NCBI GenBank assembly: GCA_031260295.1
Contig: JAIRKE010000025.1
Span: 62,001 to 126,000 of the forward strand
Source: Azonexus sp.
GTDB lineage: Bacteria > Pseudomonadota > Gammaproteobacteria > Burkholderiales > Rhodocyclaceae
Length of the DNA stretch: 64,000 nt
Direction of reading: 5' to 3'
Shown here piece after piece: positions 9,114 to 18,038 of this stretch (positions within the stretch are counted from its first letter, which is position 1; every line of letters begins with the position of its first letter). The notes beneath the pieces were generated by a model, which saw only the letters and a program-made list of their open reading frames with translations, ran no database searches and was not told the DNA's origin. Both the position numbers and the translations under genes were made by a program.

Positions 9114-10413
9114 GCGCGGCGGCCCCCTGGCCGAGCATCTCCGGGGTTACCAGGACGATGCCCCCGGCGCTGACGTGGAAGCGCCGGCGGTCTTCTTCCG
9201 GATCGACGCCGATCTGTATGCCGTCCGGAATGCGGACGCTCTTGTCGATGACGCAACGGCGCAGCACGGCATGGCGACCGACGTCGACGCCGGGCAGGAT
9301 CACCGTGTCGGAGACGCTGGCCCAGCTATGGACGTAGACGCTGGAGAACAGCAGCGAGCGCTTGACCTCGGCGCCGGAGATGATGCAGCCACCGGAGACC
9401 AGCGAGTCGATGGCCATGCCGCGCCGGCCGTCGTCGTCGAAGACGAACTTGGCCGGCGGTAATTGCTCCTGGTAGGTCCAGATCGGCCAGTCGCGGTCGT
9501 ACAGGTTGAGTTCCGGCGTCACCTTGGTCATTTCCATGTTCGCCTCCCAATAGGCGTCGATGGTGCCGACGTCGCGCCAGTAGGGATTTTGTCCGCTGCC
9601 GATGCAGGAATCGGCGAAGCGGTGGGCGTAGACGCGGTGGCGGGGAACGATGTGGGGAATGATGTCCTTGCCGAAGTCACGGCTGGAACCGGGGGTCGCC
9701 GCATCGCGCTGGAGCTGCTCGAGCAGGAACTGGGCATTGAAGATATAGACGCCCATCGAGGCCAGTGCCCGGTCCGGCTGGCCGGGGATGGACGGTGGGT
9801 GCTCCGGCTTCTCGACAAAGTCGATGACCCGGTCGTCGCCGTCGATGCCCATTACGCCGAACTCGCGGGCCTCGGCCAGCGGCACGTCGATGCAGGCAAC
9901 GCTCATGTCGGCCTCGTGCTCGATGTGGCTGGCCAGCATGCGGCCGTAGTCCATCTTGTAGATATGGTCGCCGGCGACGATCAGCACGTACTGCGGCTGA
10001 TAGCGGCACAGGAAATGCAAGTTCTGGAACACGGCGTCGGCCGTGCCCTGATACCACTGCGTCTCGTCGATCTGCTGCTGCGCCGGCAGCAACTGGATGA
10101 ACTCGTCGAAGCGCCCGTCGAGGAAACTCCAGCCGCGCTGGATGTGGCGGATCAGGCTGTGTGCCTTGTACTGCGTGGCGACGCCGATCTTGCGGATGCC
10201 GGAATTGACGCAGTTCGACAGCGTGAAATCGATGATGCGGAACTTGCCGGCGAAGGGAACCGCCGGCTTGGAGCGGAAATCGGTCAACTGCTTGAGGCGG
10301 GTGCCGCGGCCGCCAGCCAGGATGATGGCGAACGTATTGCGTGTCGCCTGGCTGATGAAGCGCTCGTGGTGTTCGTGCAGCGCCTGGTTGGAACGACGGG
10401 TATTGATGGGCAT
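9106..10413 (-). CDS. glgC: Glucose-1-phosphate adenylyltransferase (ADP-glucose pyrophosphorylase)
   Basis: Makes ADP-glucose from glucose 1-phosphate and ATP, the committed step of bacterial glycogen synthesis. The 435-residue protein has the nucleotide-binding loop [20 protein letters not shown] near residues 31-50, [29 protein letters not shown] and EKPEHPP, then a left-handed beta-helix C-terminal region ([20 protein letters not shown]). ATG at 10413 is chosen over upstream in-frame codons because a strong GGGAGG ribosome site lies 5 bases before it and the N-terminus aligns with known GlgC proteins. It is first in the minus-strand run and divergent from glgB across 54 bases, so both promoters must sit close together. 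Confidence 0.95.
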   Translation of the reverse strand: MPINTRRSNQALHEHHERFISQATRNTFAIILAGGRGTRLKQLTDFRSKPAVPFAGKFRIIDFTLSNCVNSGIRKIGVATQYKAHSLIRHIQRGWSFLDGRFDEFIQLLPAQQQIDETQWYQGTADAVFQNLHFLCRYQPQYVLIVAGDHIYKMDYGRMLASHIEHEADMSVACIDVPLAEAREFGVMGIDGDDRVIDFVEKPEHPPSIPGQPDRALASMGVYIFNAQFLLEQLQRDAATPGSSRDFGKDIIPHIVPRHRVYAHRFADSCIGSGQNPYWRDVGTIDAYWEANMEMTKVTPELNLYDRDWPIWTYQEQLPPAKFVFDDDGRRGMAIDSLVSGGCIISGAEVKRSLLFSSVYVHSWASVSDTVILPGVDVGRHAVLRRCVIDKSVRIPDGIQIGVDPEEDRRRFHVSAGGIVLVTPEMLGQGAAARG

Positions 10414-10467
10414 GATGGCCTCCCTGTTCACTGGTTTTGTCCTATGATACTGCGCAGGGGAGAGCCT

Positions 10468-12330
10468 ATGCAGCATTCGAAAGCACTTTATCTGTTCAAC
10501 GAGGGGCGGAATTTTCAAGCCTATCGCTTGCTCGGCGCCCATCCCGGGCCGGAGGGGACTACCTTTCGCGTCTGGGCGCCGAACGCCGCGGCGGTCAGCG
10601 TGGTCGGCGAATTCAATGACTGGCGCCCCGGCGTTCATGGCCTGCGGCCACTCGGTGATTCCGGCATCTGGGAAACCTTGGTGCCCGAGGCGGCGGCGCA
10701 TCAACTCTACCGCTTCGCCATCGGTACCCGCGATGGCGGCATGCTCATCAAATCCGACCCCTACGCCCGCGGTATCGAACTGCGTCCCGGCTCGGCCGCC
10801 TACGTCGTGCCGCCCTCAACCCACGTCTGGGGCGATGGCGAATGGCTGGCTCGGCGCGCGACGTGGGACTGGCTGCACGCGCCGGTCAACATCTACGAAG
10901 TGCACGCCGGCTCCTGGCTGCGCCATGCCGATGGCCGGCCCTACCTGTGGCGGGAACTGGCCGAGCGGCTGATCCCCTACGCGCTGGAGATGGGCTACAC
11001 CCACCTCGAATTGCTGCCGGTCACCGAACATCCGCTCGACGAATCCTGGGGCTACCAGACCACCGGCTATTTCGCCCCGAGCGCCCGCTACGGCTCGCCG
11101 GACGACCTGCGCTACTTCATCGACGCCTGCCACCAGGCCGGCCTTGGCGTACTGCTCGACTGGGTGCCCGGACATTTCCCGCAGGACGACTGGGCACTGG
11201 CCCGTTACGACGGCACCGCGCTGTACGAGCATGATGATCCGCGCCTCGGCGTACATGTCGAGTGGGGCACGCACATCTTCAATTACGGCCGTCACGAGGT
11301 GCGCAGCTTCCTGCTTTCCTCGGCCCACTGGTGGCTGTCCGAGTTCCATTTCGACGGCCTGCGCGTCGACGCTGTTGCCTCGATGCTCTATCTCGACTAC
11401 TCGCGCCAGGATGGTGAATGGCTGCCGAATCAGTACGGTGAGCGCGAGAATCTCGATGCCATCGCCTTCCTGCAAGCGCTGAACGCCATGGTGCATGGCG
11501 AATTCCCCGGTGCACTGACCATCGCTGAAGAATCCACCGCCTGGCCGCAGGTTTCCCGCCCGACCTGGGTCGGCGGCCTCGGCTTCTCGATGAAATGGAA
11601 TATGGGTTGGATGAACGACAGCCTGCGCTACTTCAGCCGCGACGCCGTCCACCGCCACTGGCACCACGACGAACTGACCTTCGGCCAGATGTACGCCTAC
11701 AGCGAGAATTTCGTGCTGCCCCTGTCGCACGATGAAGTGGTCCACGGCAAGCGCGCGCTGCTCGACAAGATGCCCGGCGACGACTGGCAGCGCCTGGCCA
11801 ACCTGCGCCTGTTGCTGGCCTGGCAAGCGCTGACGCCGGGCAAGAAACTGCTGTTCATGGGTGGCGAGTTCGGCCAGTGGCGTGAATGGTCGGAGGCCCG
11901 CGAACTCGACTGGTACCTGCTGGCCGAGCCGGCGCACCAGGGCGTACAGTGTCTCGCGGCCGACCTCAACCGCCTCTACCGCGACCTGCCGGCACTGCAC
12001 GAGCAAGACTTCAGCGCCGCCGGCTTCACCTGGATCGACTGCCACGACAGCGAGCAATCAGTGCTCTGCTGGCTGCGCTGGGCACGCGACGGGCGCTTCG
12101 TCATCGCTGCCCTGAACTTCACGCCGGTACCGCGTTACGGCTACCGCATTGGCGTGCCGCAGGCCGGCCGCTACCGCGAGATACTCAATAGCGATTCAGC
12201 CTGGTACGGCGGCAGCAATCTCGGCAGCGGCGGCCTGCTGGAAGCCGCTGGCGAAGGCTGGCGCGAGTGGCCGGCCAGCTTGGCCGTCACCCTGCCGCCG
12301 CTGGCGGCCGTGGTATTGCAGGTGGAGTGA
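10468..12330 (+). CDS. glgB: 1,4-alpha-glucan branching enzyme, GH13
   Basis: Introduces alpha-1,6 branches into glycogen. The 620-residue form has an N-terminal CBM48 domain (about residues 20-110) and a GH13 catalytic barrel. The nucleophile is D301 in [13 protein letters not shown]. The acid/base is E354 in [11 protein letters not shown], spaced 53 residues as in E. coli GlgB (D405/E458). The [10 protein letters not shown] motif supplies the transition-state His-Asp. Compared with E. coli (728 aa) it lacks the extra N1 domain. A frame open from 9463 exists, but ATG at 10468 has an AGGGGAG ribosome site and the family N-terminus. A TATGAT at 10443-10448 is close to this start and is not a convincing -10. 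Confidence 0.95.
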   Translation: MQHSKALYLFNEGRNFQAYRLLGAHPGPEGTTFRVWAPNAAAVSVVGEFNDWRPGVHGLRPLGDSGIWETLVPEAAAHQLYRFAIGTRDGGMLIKSDPYARGIELRPGSAAYVVPPSTHVWGDGEWLARRATWDWLHAPVNIYEVHAGSWLRHADGRPYLWRELAERLIPYALEMGYTHLELLPVTEHPLDESWGYQTTGYFAPSARYGSPDDLRYFIDACHQAGLGVLLDWVPGHFPQDDWALARYDGTALYEHDDPRLGVHVEWGTHIFNYGRHEVRSFLLSSAHWWLSEFHFDGLRVDAVASMLYLDYSRQDGEWLPNQYGERENLDAIAFLQALNAMVHGEFPGALTIAEESTAWPQVSRPTWVGGLGFSMKWNMGWMNDSLRYFSRDAVHRHWHHDELTFGQMYAYSENFVLPLSHDEVVHGKRALLDKMPGDDWQRLANLRLLLAWQALTPGKKLLFMGGEFGQWREWSEARELDWYLLAEPAHQGVQCLAADLNRLYRDLPALHEQDFSAAGFTWIDCHDSEQSVLCWLRWARDGRFVIAALNFTPVPRYGYRIGVPQAGRYREILNSDSAWYGGSNLGSGGLLEAAGEGWREWPASLAVTLPPLAAVVLQVE

Positions 12331-12351
12331 AGCCGGGGCCGGACCTGGCTG

Positions 12352-13278
12352 CTAGCGGCAACTGGCGGCGGCCAGGGCCAGCGCGCCGCGCAGGCCGATT
12401 TCCGCGTCGGTGACCAGGTACAGCGGCATGGCCGGCATCAGCTCGGCATGCTCACGCTTGGCGTGAAAGGCGGCCAACAGCGGGGCACAGTCGACCTGCG
12501 GCAGCAGCCGGGCGGCAATGCCACCGGCGAGATAGACGCCGCCCCTGGCCAGCCAGTGCAGCGCCAGGTCGCCGGCGAAGGCGCCCAGGCAAGCCAGCCA
12601 TAGTTGCAGCGCGGCGTGGGCGCGGGCGTTACCGCCACGGCAGGCAGCGTTGCCGATTGCCTCGGGCGTCGCCGGCGGGCCGCCGAGAAAAGCGTACACG
12701 CGGGCCAGCCCGGGGCCGGAAACGATGTCTTCGCTGGTCGCTCGGCCGTGTTGCGCCAGCAGCCAGCGCCACAGTTCGCCCTGTTCGGGTGTTTGCGGCG
12801 CGAAACCGAGATGACCGCCTTCGCCCGGCACAACCCGGAAGCCGCCGTTTTCCGGCAGTAGTCCGGCGACGCCGAGGCCGGTACCGGCGCCGAGGATCAG
12901 GCGCGGCGCGGCGGCATTGGGCTTGCCGGCCTGCAAGGCGACGAGGTGTTCCGGCGCTACGTGCGGTAGGCCGTGGGCGGCGGCGGCGAAATCGTTGACC
13001 AGCATGACCTGTGGAATAGCGAAGCGGCGGCTGAGGTCAACCGCCGACAGTTGCCACGGCAGATAGGTTAGCTTAGCGGTCTGGCCATCGGTCGGGCCGG
13101 CGATACCGAAGCAGGCGGCGGCGATGCCGCTATCGCCGGCGAGAAAATCGGCCAACAGGTCGGCGAAGTCGGCATGGTCGGCGCTGGCGTAGCGGCGCTG
13201 GCGGACGATGTGGCCGTCGGCGCCGGCCAGCGCCAACAGAGTCTTGGTGCCGCCGAGATCGCCACCGAGGAACACCAT
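12352..13278 (-). CDS. glk: Glucokinase
   Basis: Phosphorylates glucose to G6P with ATP (ROK-unrelated Glk family, PF02685). The 308-residue product begins with the phosphate-1 motif GGDLGGTKTLLALA. It has LVNDFAAAAHGLP with the catalytic Asp, ILGAGTGLGVAGLL (phosphate 2) and the GEGGHLGFAP loop. It is convergent with glgB (21-base gap). In this context it would recover free glucose set free by the GH57 enzymes. The upstream region has a CTTATG-gt-CATAAG inverted repeat at 13313-13326 that might be an operator. Confidence 0.92.
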   Translation of the reverse strand: MVFLGGDLGGTKTLLALAGADGHIVRQRRYASADHADFADLLADFLAGDSGIAAACFGIAGPTDGQTAKLTYLPWQLSAVDLSRRFAIPQVMLVNDFAAAAHGLPHVAPEHLVALQAGKPNAAAPRLILGAGTGLGVAGLLPENGGFRVVPGEGGHLGFAPQTPEQGELWRWLLAQHGRATSEDIVSGPGLARVYAFLGGPPATPEAIGNAACRGGNARAHAALQLWLACLGAFAGDLALHWLARGGVYLAGGIAARLLPQVDCAPLLAAFHAKREHAELMPAMPLYLVTDAEIGLRGALALAAASCR

Positions 13279-13312
13279 TTAGACTGCCTCCGGCGTGTCA
13301 AATCGAGGCGGG

Positions 13313-13326
13313 CTTATGGTCATAAG
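13313..13326. promoter_or_regulatory. Perfect inverted repeat upstream of glk (possible operator)
   Basis: cttatg, 2-base spacer, cataag, 35 bases upstream of the glk start in an AT-rich 123-base gap. No matching regulator gene is beside it and no clear -35/-10 pair was found, so an operator role is a guess. Confidence 0.25.
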
Positions 13327-13401
13327 ATTAAAGCGATGCTGACCCATTAACGCTATGCCACGACCTATGCGAGGTTTTGATTGATATGCTCTCATGCTGG
13401 C

Positions 13402-14115
13402 TTATTGAATTTTCCACAATTTCCCCTTGCCCTTGCTTGCAGGGCGACCAACAAGTCTCTTGGCCTCTGTGGCGTATTCATCGTGTTCAAAAGGCAAAAA
13501 TGTCTTCAGAAATTTAACGGTTGAGGGGTTTTTCCAGACCATTTCAGTGGCTCCCCATCCATCCGGCTCCACGGAAAATTCCCGAATCAATCCTTCCCCC
13601 TCTATGCGCCAGACGGACAGAATATTGGGTGACCAACCGGCGTTGATGTCGAAGTTCGCAACGACAAACCGTGCTTTATCGGGAGAGAGCAACGCCTCGC
13701 CGCCAACGGTTGTCGTTTTTCCATTTTTGCCATCAAGAAGCTCATAGCTGCTGCCCTCGACGTATTGAATCGCCACAAGCCAGTAATTGACATCGAGGTA
13801 GTACCCAACCAATACGTGACTATAGCTGTCAACTTCCACACCATAGATCTCTGGAACATCCTTGAGAATCTTGACCTTGCCATTGGTCAGGTGCACATGG
13901 ATGTTTTGCGTCTTGCCATTCCGATAAAAATGCTTTCCGTATTTCTCCGCCAGTTGGCTTTCCCTGTATAAATAACATTCATGCGAATTGGTAATGGTTT
14001 CCGGGCAATAACACTCGAACCTTGTTTTGGGACAAGAGGATTCTTCAGCCAATGCCCATTGGCTGACAGCGGCAAGGCAGAGAATGGCCGCCCAACAGCG
14101 CGTGAAAGATTTCAT
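13402..14115 (-). CDS. Secreted hypothetical protein with signal peptide, 237 aa
   Basis: I do not recognise the family. The N-terminus (MKSFTRCWAAILCLAAVSQ, then WALAEE) is a typical Sec signal peptide with likely cleavage after ALA. A cysteine-rich start of the mature part follows (CPKTRFECYCPE), suggesting disulfides in the periplasm. The rest is rich in beta-strand-like aromatic segments. ATG at 14115 is preferred over GTG at 14118: GGGAG lies 5 bases before it, and the stop of the upstream frame overlaps it as TGATG, so translation may be coupled. The gene is AT-richer than its neighbours, pointing to acquisition. A periplasmic immunity protein is one possibility, without direct evidence. 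Confidence 0.7.
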   Translation of the reverse strand: MKSFTRCWAAILCLAAVSQWALAEESSCPKTRFECYCPETITNSHECYLYRESQLAEKYGKHFYRNGKTQNIHVHLTNGKVKILKDVPEIYGVEVDSYSHVLVGYYLDVNYWLVAIQYVEGSSYELLDGKNGKTTTVGGEALLSPDKARFVVANFDINAGWSPNILSVWRIEGEGLIREFSVEPDGWGATEMVWKNPSTVKFLKTFLPFEHDEYATEAKRLVGRPASKGKGKLWKIQ

Positions 14116-14375
14116 CACGACTCCCGCCTTGCCATAAACGCCAGCCGCTCGAACAAATGCACGTCCTGCTCGTTTTTCAGCAGCGCCCCGTGCAGCGACG
14201 GGATGGCATCGCGGATGTCCTTGAAAAATACGAAAAAGGGTCGCTTCAAATTAGATTTCCTCCGCAGCGCTGTTTCCCAAAAATCCAAACCATGATGACA
14301 TGACAGGATGAATTTGCATCGCTGAAACTTGGAGTGACGCTCTTTTCCCGCGATCCCGGCACTGCCGGGAAACAT
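14115..14375 (-). pseudogene. Short open frame, possible 3' remnant of an unknown gene
   Basis: The last 36 or so codons (FKDIRDAIPSLHGALLKNEQ onwards, ending ERLAFMARRES) look like the natural C-terminus of a real protein and end in TGATG overlap with the secreted protein. The part before (from the ATG at 14375) is basic and poorly protein-like. It begins 3 bases after thyA. The simplest reading is that most of a gene was deleted next to thyA, leaving its tail joined to its downstream partner. A genuine 86-aa small protein is the alternative. A CCCGGC-act-GCCGGG hairpin at 14354-14368 lies at its 5' end. Confidence 0.35.
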
Positions 14376-14378
14376 ACG

Positions 14379-15173
14379 CTAAACCGCTACCGGCGCGGCG
14401 ATGTGCGGGTGCGGGTCGTAGCCGTCGAGGCGGAAATCCTCGAAGCGGAAGGCGAAGATGTCCTTGACCTCCGGGTTGAGCCACATCGTTGGCAGCGGGC
14501 GTGGTTCGCGCGTCAGTTGCAGGCGGGCCTGGTCGAAGTGATTGGCGTAGAGGTGGGCGTCGCCGAAAGTGTGCACGAACTCGCCCGGGCGGTAGCCGCA
14601 GACCTGGGCCAGCATCAACGTCAGCAGCGCGTAGCTGGCGATGTTGAACGGTACACCGAGGAAGATGTCGGCGCTGCATTGATAGAGTTGGCAGGAGAGC
14701 TTGCCATCGGCGACGTAGAACTGGAACAGGCAGTGGCAGGGCGGCAGGGCCATGTTGTCCACGTCGCCCGGGTTCCAGGCCGTGACGATGTGCCGGCGCG
14801 AGTCCGGATTGTGCTTGAGGCTTTGTACTAGTTGCGCGATCTGGTCGACGACACGGCCGTCCGGCGTCTCCCAGCGGCGCCATTGCTTGCCGTAAACCGG
14901 GCCGAGGTCGCCGTTGGCATCGGCCCATTCGTCCCAGATGCGGACGCCGTTTTCCTTCAAGTAGGCGATGTTGGTGTCACCCTGCAAGAACCAAAGCAGT
15001 TCGTGGATGATCGATTTCAGGTGCAGTTTCTTGGTGGTCAGCGCCGGGAAGCCCTGGCCGAGGTCGAAGCGCATCTGCCAGCCGAATACCGAGCGCGTGC
15101 CGGTGCCGGTGCGGTCGGATTTGTCGTGGCCGTGCTCAAGCACGTGGCGCATGAGGTCCAGGTATTGCTGCAT
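14379..15173 (-). CDS. thyA: Thymidylate synthase
   Basis: Methylates dUMP to dTMP with methylene-tetrahydrofolate. It is 264 residues, the same as E. coli ThyA. The catalytic cysteine is C146 in [11 protein letters not shown]. The dUMP-phosphate arginine loop [33 protein letters not shown] and the C-terminal [10 protein letters not shown] end are all in place. It is divergent from the 15294 gene. The usual folA neighbour is absent; the genes downstream are unknown. Confidence 0.97.
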   Translation of the reverse strand: MQQYLDLMRHVLEHGHDKSDRTGTGTRSVFGWQMRFDLGQGFPALTTKKLHLKSIIHELLWFLQGDTNIAYLKENGVRIWDEWADANGDLGPVYGKQWRRWETPDGRVVDQIAQLVQSLKHNPDSRRHIVTAWNPGDVDNMALPPCHCLFQFYVADGKLSCQLYQCSADIFLGVPFNIASYALLTLMLAQVCGYRPGEFVHTFGDAHLYANHFDQARLQLTREPRPLPTMWLNPEVKDIFAFRFEDFRLDGYDPHPHIAAPVAV

Positions 15174-15293
15174 GAAAGGCTTGCCGTCGGATCGAAAACG
15201 GGAATTTTACCTCCGCGCCGATGCTCAGGCTGCGCGATGGAGCGAATCTGGCGCTACACTAACAAGACGTAAAGATTGCCATGCGAGGACAGT

Positions 15294-16832
15294 GTGTCGA
15301 GTCAAGTAACGGGTCCGGGCGGAGCGTTCGGCGGAAATACAATGCATCCCTTGGCTGATGCGCAGGAACTACAGCGGGTTATCGCCCAGTTGCCGAAGGA
15401 CAATACCTTCAAGGCCATCGACGAGGTCGTTGCTTGGTTCGAGCTGACGCGGGATGCCGGCGGATTGAGCGTTGATCGGCTGTACGAGATGGCGTGGCAG
15501 TTGGAGGACGCAGTGCAAGGCCATATGGACCGCTTGTGCCGCGATTACCTGCATACCTCGCGCCTGTCGCGCACCGAGGAGGAGCGGCTGTGGTCGATCA
15601 GCCACGGTTATTGGGAGTTGCTGGCCGGGGTCTACGAGCGCTGCCTGCGCGGCTTGGCCATCAGTGGCCGGCCGGCCGAAAATCTGAAGGCGTCGCTGCC
15701 GGCCCTTTGCGCTCGCCTGATCGCCGCGCTCGGCGCGCTCTTGAAGTGGGACCGTTTCCGCTACGGCCCGCCCGCCGAAGGCGTCTGGCAGCGTCTCGGC
15801 CAGGCTCTGCTGACCGCCGAAGCGGCCGGCGTGGCAATACGCGCGGTATCCATAGGGCGCGGCGGCATCACGTCACCGACGCGGGAATATCAGAAGGTGA
15901 TGATTTTCCACGCGGCCTCGACGGATAGCTTGACGCCGCTGGAAATCGAGCTGGCCGAGCGCTTGATCGAGCATTTCTTGTCCGGTTTCGTGTTTACCGC
16001 CGAGGCCAGCCACGACTGCGTGTATTGGGTGGACCTAAAGCTTGCCCAGCCGCCGCAGCGCCTGGCGCTGATGCCGACCGAGGCGCGGCCGAGCCAGCGC
16101 TTCTATCGGCCGGGTCCGGCCCATGCCGAACTGAGCGCGCTGCTGAACAGCCTTGAGCACGGCGGCCAGGTGCCCGCCGATATTCCTCTCGGCGGCTCCT
16201 ACCAGGGGCGCACGCTGATTCCGGTATTGCGTCATCTGGTGGCCTACTTGGCGCCGATTCCGCCGCAGCGCCTGCATGACCGGCATCGTGTCAAACACCG
16301 GATGTCGGTGCTGAATGGCCTGATCAATGCCTTCGTCGCCTTTTCCAGCGAATTCGGCGGCCGGCCGGCCGGCTTGCAGATGGAAAGCTGGGTGGTGGAC
16401 AACGTCAGCCGCGGCGGTTTCGGCGCCGTGGTCAGCGACATGCCGGCCGACTGGCTGCGCGTCGGTGCCTTGCTGGCCTTGCAGCCGGAGGGCGGCGACA
16501 ACTGGCTGCTCGGCATCGTCCGCCGCTATTTCCGGGAGAACGACAAGGAGGCGCGGGTCGGCATCGAGACGCTGGCCCGCCACGCTTTCTCGGTCGAATT
16601 GAGCGTGCGCGGCGCATCGTCCCATGCCGCCACCGGCATACCGGCGCTGCTGCTGGAAAATCGCGGCGAGCCGGGGGAGGTGCGCGTGGTCTTGCCGCCG
16701 GACAGCTTCGATCTCCAGGAGAGCCTCGAATGCACCATTGATGGTCGGCGTTGCCAGTTCTCGCCGGTCGTGCTGGTCGAGCGGACCGCCGACTACGAAC
16801 TGGCCCGCTACCACCTCAGCCGGCTTGCTTAG
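15294..16832 (+). CDS. PilZ-like domain protein, hypothetical, about 512 aa
   Basis: Large soluble protein of unknown role. The N-terminal two thirds are helical with no clear domain. The C-terminal third contains ESWVVDNVSRGGFGAVVSDM followed by WLRVGALLALQPEGGDNWLL, which looks like a PilZ fold (D/N-x-S-x-x-G). The usual RxxxR motif for cyclic-di-GMP is not obvious, so ligand binding is uncertain. The start is unclear: GTG at 15294 has GAGG six bases upstream; ATG at 15276 and ATG at 15342 are alternatives with weaker sites. It stands alone, divergent from thyA and convergent with mog. A role in surface or motility signalling is a guess. Confidence 0.6.
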   Translation: MSSQVTGPGGAFGGNTMHPLADAQELQRVIAQLPKDNTFKAIDEVVAWFELTRDAGGLSVDRLYEMAWQLEDAVQGHMDRLCRDYLHTSRLSRTEEERLWSISHGYWELLAGVYERCLRGLAISGRPAENLKASLPALCARLIAALGALLKWDRFRYGPPAEGVWQRLGQALLTAEAAGVAIRAVSIGRGGITSPTREYQKVMIFHAASTDSLTPLEIELAERLIEHFLSGFVFTAEASHDCVYWVDLKLAQPPQRLALMPTEARPSQRFYRPGPAHAELSALLNSLEHGGQVPADIPLGGSYQGRTLIPVLRHLVAYLAPIPPQRLHDRHRVKHRMSVLNGLINAFVAFSSEFGGRPAGLQMESWVVDNVSRGGFGAVVSDMPADWLRVGALLALQPEGGDNWLLGIVRRYFRENDKEARVGIETLARHAFSVELSVRGASSHAATGIPALLLENRGEPGEVRVVLPPDSFDLQESLECTIDGRRCQFSPVVLVERTADYELARYHLSRLA

Positions 16833-16863
16833 GCGGCAGGCGCCGGGGTGGCTGGCTGGTCGT

Positions 16864-17457
16864 TCAGCGTGGCGGACGCACGGCTGATTTCGGCCGGAAA
16901 GCCTTGATCACCGCCGGATCGGTTTCGGCGTAGGGTCCGCCGATCAGGTCGATGCAATAGGGCACGGCGGCGAAGATGCCAGCATGGATGACCTCGCCAT
17001 CGGCATTACGGACGCCTTCGAGGGTTTCGCGGATGGCCTTTGGCTGGCCGGGCAGATTGATGATCAATGCCTGCTTGCGGATTACCGCCACCTGGCGCGA
17101 GAGGATCGCGGTCGGCACGAAGTTCAGGCTGATGCGCCGCATCTCCTCGCCGAAACCGGGCATCTCCTTGTCACCAACGGCCAGCGTGGCTTCCGGCGTG
17201 ACATCGCGCAGCGCCGGGCCCGTGCCGCCGGTGGTCAGGATCAGATGGCAGCCGGCGTGGTCCACCAGTTCGATCAGCGTCTGCTCGATGGCGGCCTGCT
17301 CGTCGGCAATCAGCCGTGTTTCTGCCTGCCACGGCGAGGTCAGCGCGGTGGTCAGCCATTCCTCTAGGGCCGGGATGCCCTGGTCGGCATAGACGCCGGT
17401 CGAAGCGCGGTCGCTGATCGAAACCAGGCCAACCTTCAGGAGGTCATTCGCCAGCAT
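16864..17457 (-). CDS. mog: Molybdopterin adenylyltransferase (MogA)
   Basis: Adenylates molybdopterin before molybdate insertion. The 197-residue protein has VGLVSISDRASTGVYADQGI at the N-terminus, the MPT-binding TTGGTGPALRDVTPEAT motif, and LPGQPKAI near the end, all typical of MogA/MoaB. Length matches E. coli Mog (195). Its first codons overlap the end of darP by 14 bases, so the two are probably one transcript. Confidence 0.93.
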   Translation of the reverse strand: MLANDLLKVGLVSISDRASTGVYADQGIPALEEWLTTALTSPWQAETRLIADEQAAIEQTLIELVDHAGCHLILTTGGTGPALRDVTPEATLAVGDKEMPGFGEEMRRISLNFVPTAILSRQVAVIRKQALIINLPGQPKAIRETLEGVRNADGEVIHAGIFAAVPYCIDLIGGPYAETDPAVIKAFRPKSAVRPPR

Positions 17458-17971
17458 CGGGCGGCGTTCCTTCCCTATCGAGTTCCTGCAGCACCTGAAA
17501 AATGGCGCGGAAATTTTTCGGTGGCTTGCCGCCTTCTTGTTCCTTCAGCGCATTGCGGCGTAATTGACGCAATTGCTGCAAGTCGGCCTGCGGCCACCGG
17601 GCGGCGATTTCGCTGAGGCTGGATTCGTCCTCAAGCAGCTGCGCACGGGTGCGCTCCAGCCGATGCAGGCGTGCTGTCTCGGCCGCCGATTCGCCGCGCA
17701 GCAACGCCAGGCCGGCGCGGATCGGCGCATCGTCGGTGCCGCGCATCAATTTGCCGAGATATTGGATCTGCCGGCGGCGGGCGCCATGGGCGGTGATCTT
17801 CTGGCATTCGCGTACTGCTTGCAGGATGTTTTCCGGCAGGTCGATGCGCTTCAATTGGCCGACCGACAATTCGACCAGCTCGGCCCCGAGATCGCGCAAC
17901 TCGTGCATCGCCTCTTTCTGCTTGGTTTTCGAGGGACGGTCGGTGCTTTCGGTGAAATCTTCTTCGTGCAT
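17444..17971 (-). CDS. darP: Ribosome biogenesis factor DarP (YjgA, DUF615)
   Basis: DUF615 family protein that associates with late 50S assembly intermediates in E. coli. The 175-residue product has the family blocks KEAMHELRDLGAELVELS, IQYLGKLMRG and, near the C-terminus, RQLRRNALKEQ with KNFRAIFQVL. ATG at 17971 gives the standard N-terminus (MHEEDFTES); the frame upstream of it is unrelated. It is divergent from pmbA across 67 bases. This DarP/PmbA pairing is common in proteobacteria. Confidence 0.92.
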   Translation of the reverse strand: MHEEDFTESTDRPSKTKQKEAMHELRDLGAELVELSVGQLKRIDLPENILQAVRECQKITAHGARRRQIQYLGKLMRGTDDAPIRAGLALLRGESAAETARLHRLERTRAQLLEDESSLSEIAARWPQADLQQLRQLRRNALKEQEGGKPPKNFRAIFQVLQELDREGTPPDAGE

Positions 17972-18003
17972 GGGGTGTTCGCGGACGGGCGGGAGCGGGC
18001 TGC

Positions 18004-18009
18004 TATGAT
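18004..18009 (+). promoter_or_regulatory. Candidate -10 element for pmbA
   Basis: TATGAT, 29 bases before the pmbA ATG, in the 67-base darP/pmbA divergent gap. No good -35 hexamer lies 16-18 bases upstream, so this is tentative. Confidence 0.3.
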
Positions 18010-18038
18010 AGCGGCTTTCCCCTCTTGCCGCCGCCTCC

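Noticed and set aside
10443..10448. TATGAT before glgB as its -10 element
   Set aside because: It would leave a leader of only about 13 bases that begins at the ribosome site, and no -35 is at the right distance.
9463..10467. 335-codon extension upstream of the glgB ATG
   Set aside because: Lies antisense over glgC and does not resemble the extra N-terminal domain of other branching enzymes; the ribosome site supports ATG at 10468.
10816..12057. 413-codon minus-strand frame inside glgB
   Set aside because: Shadow of glgB; composition and lack of motifs argue against coding.
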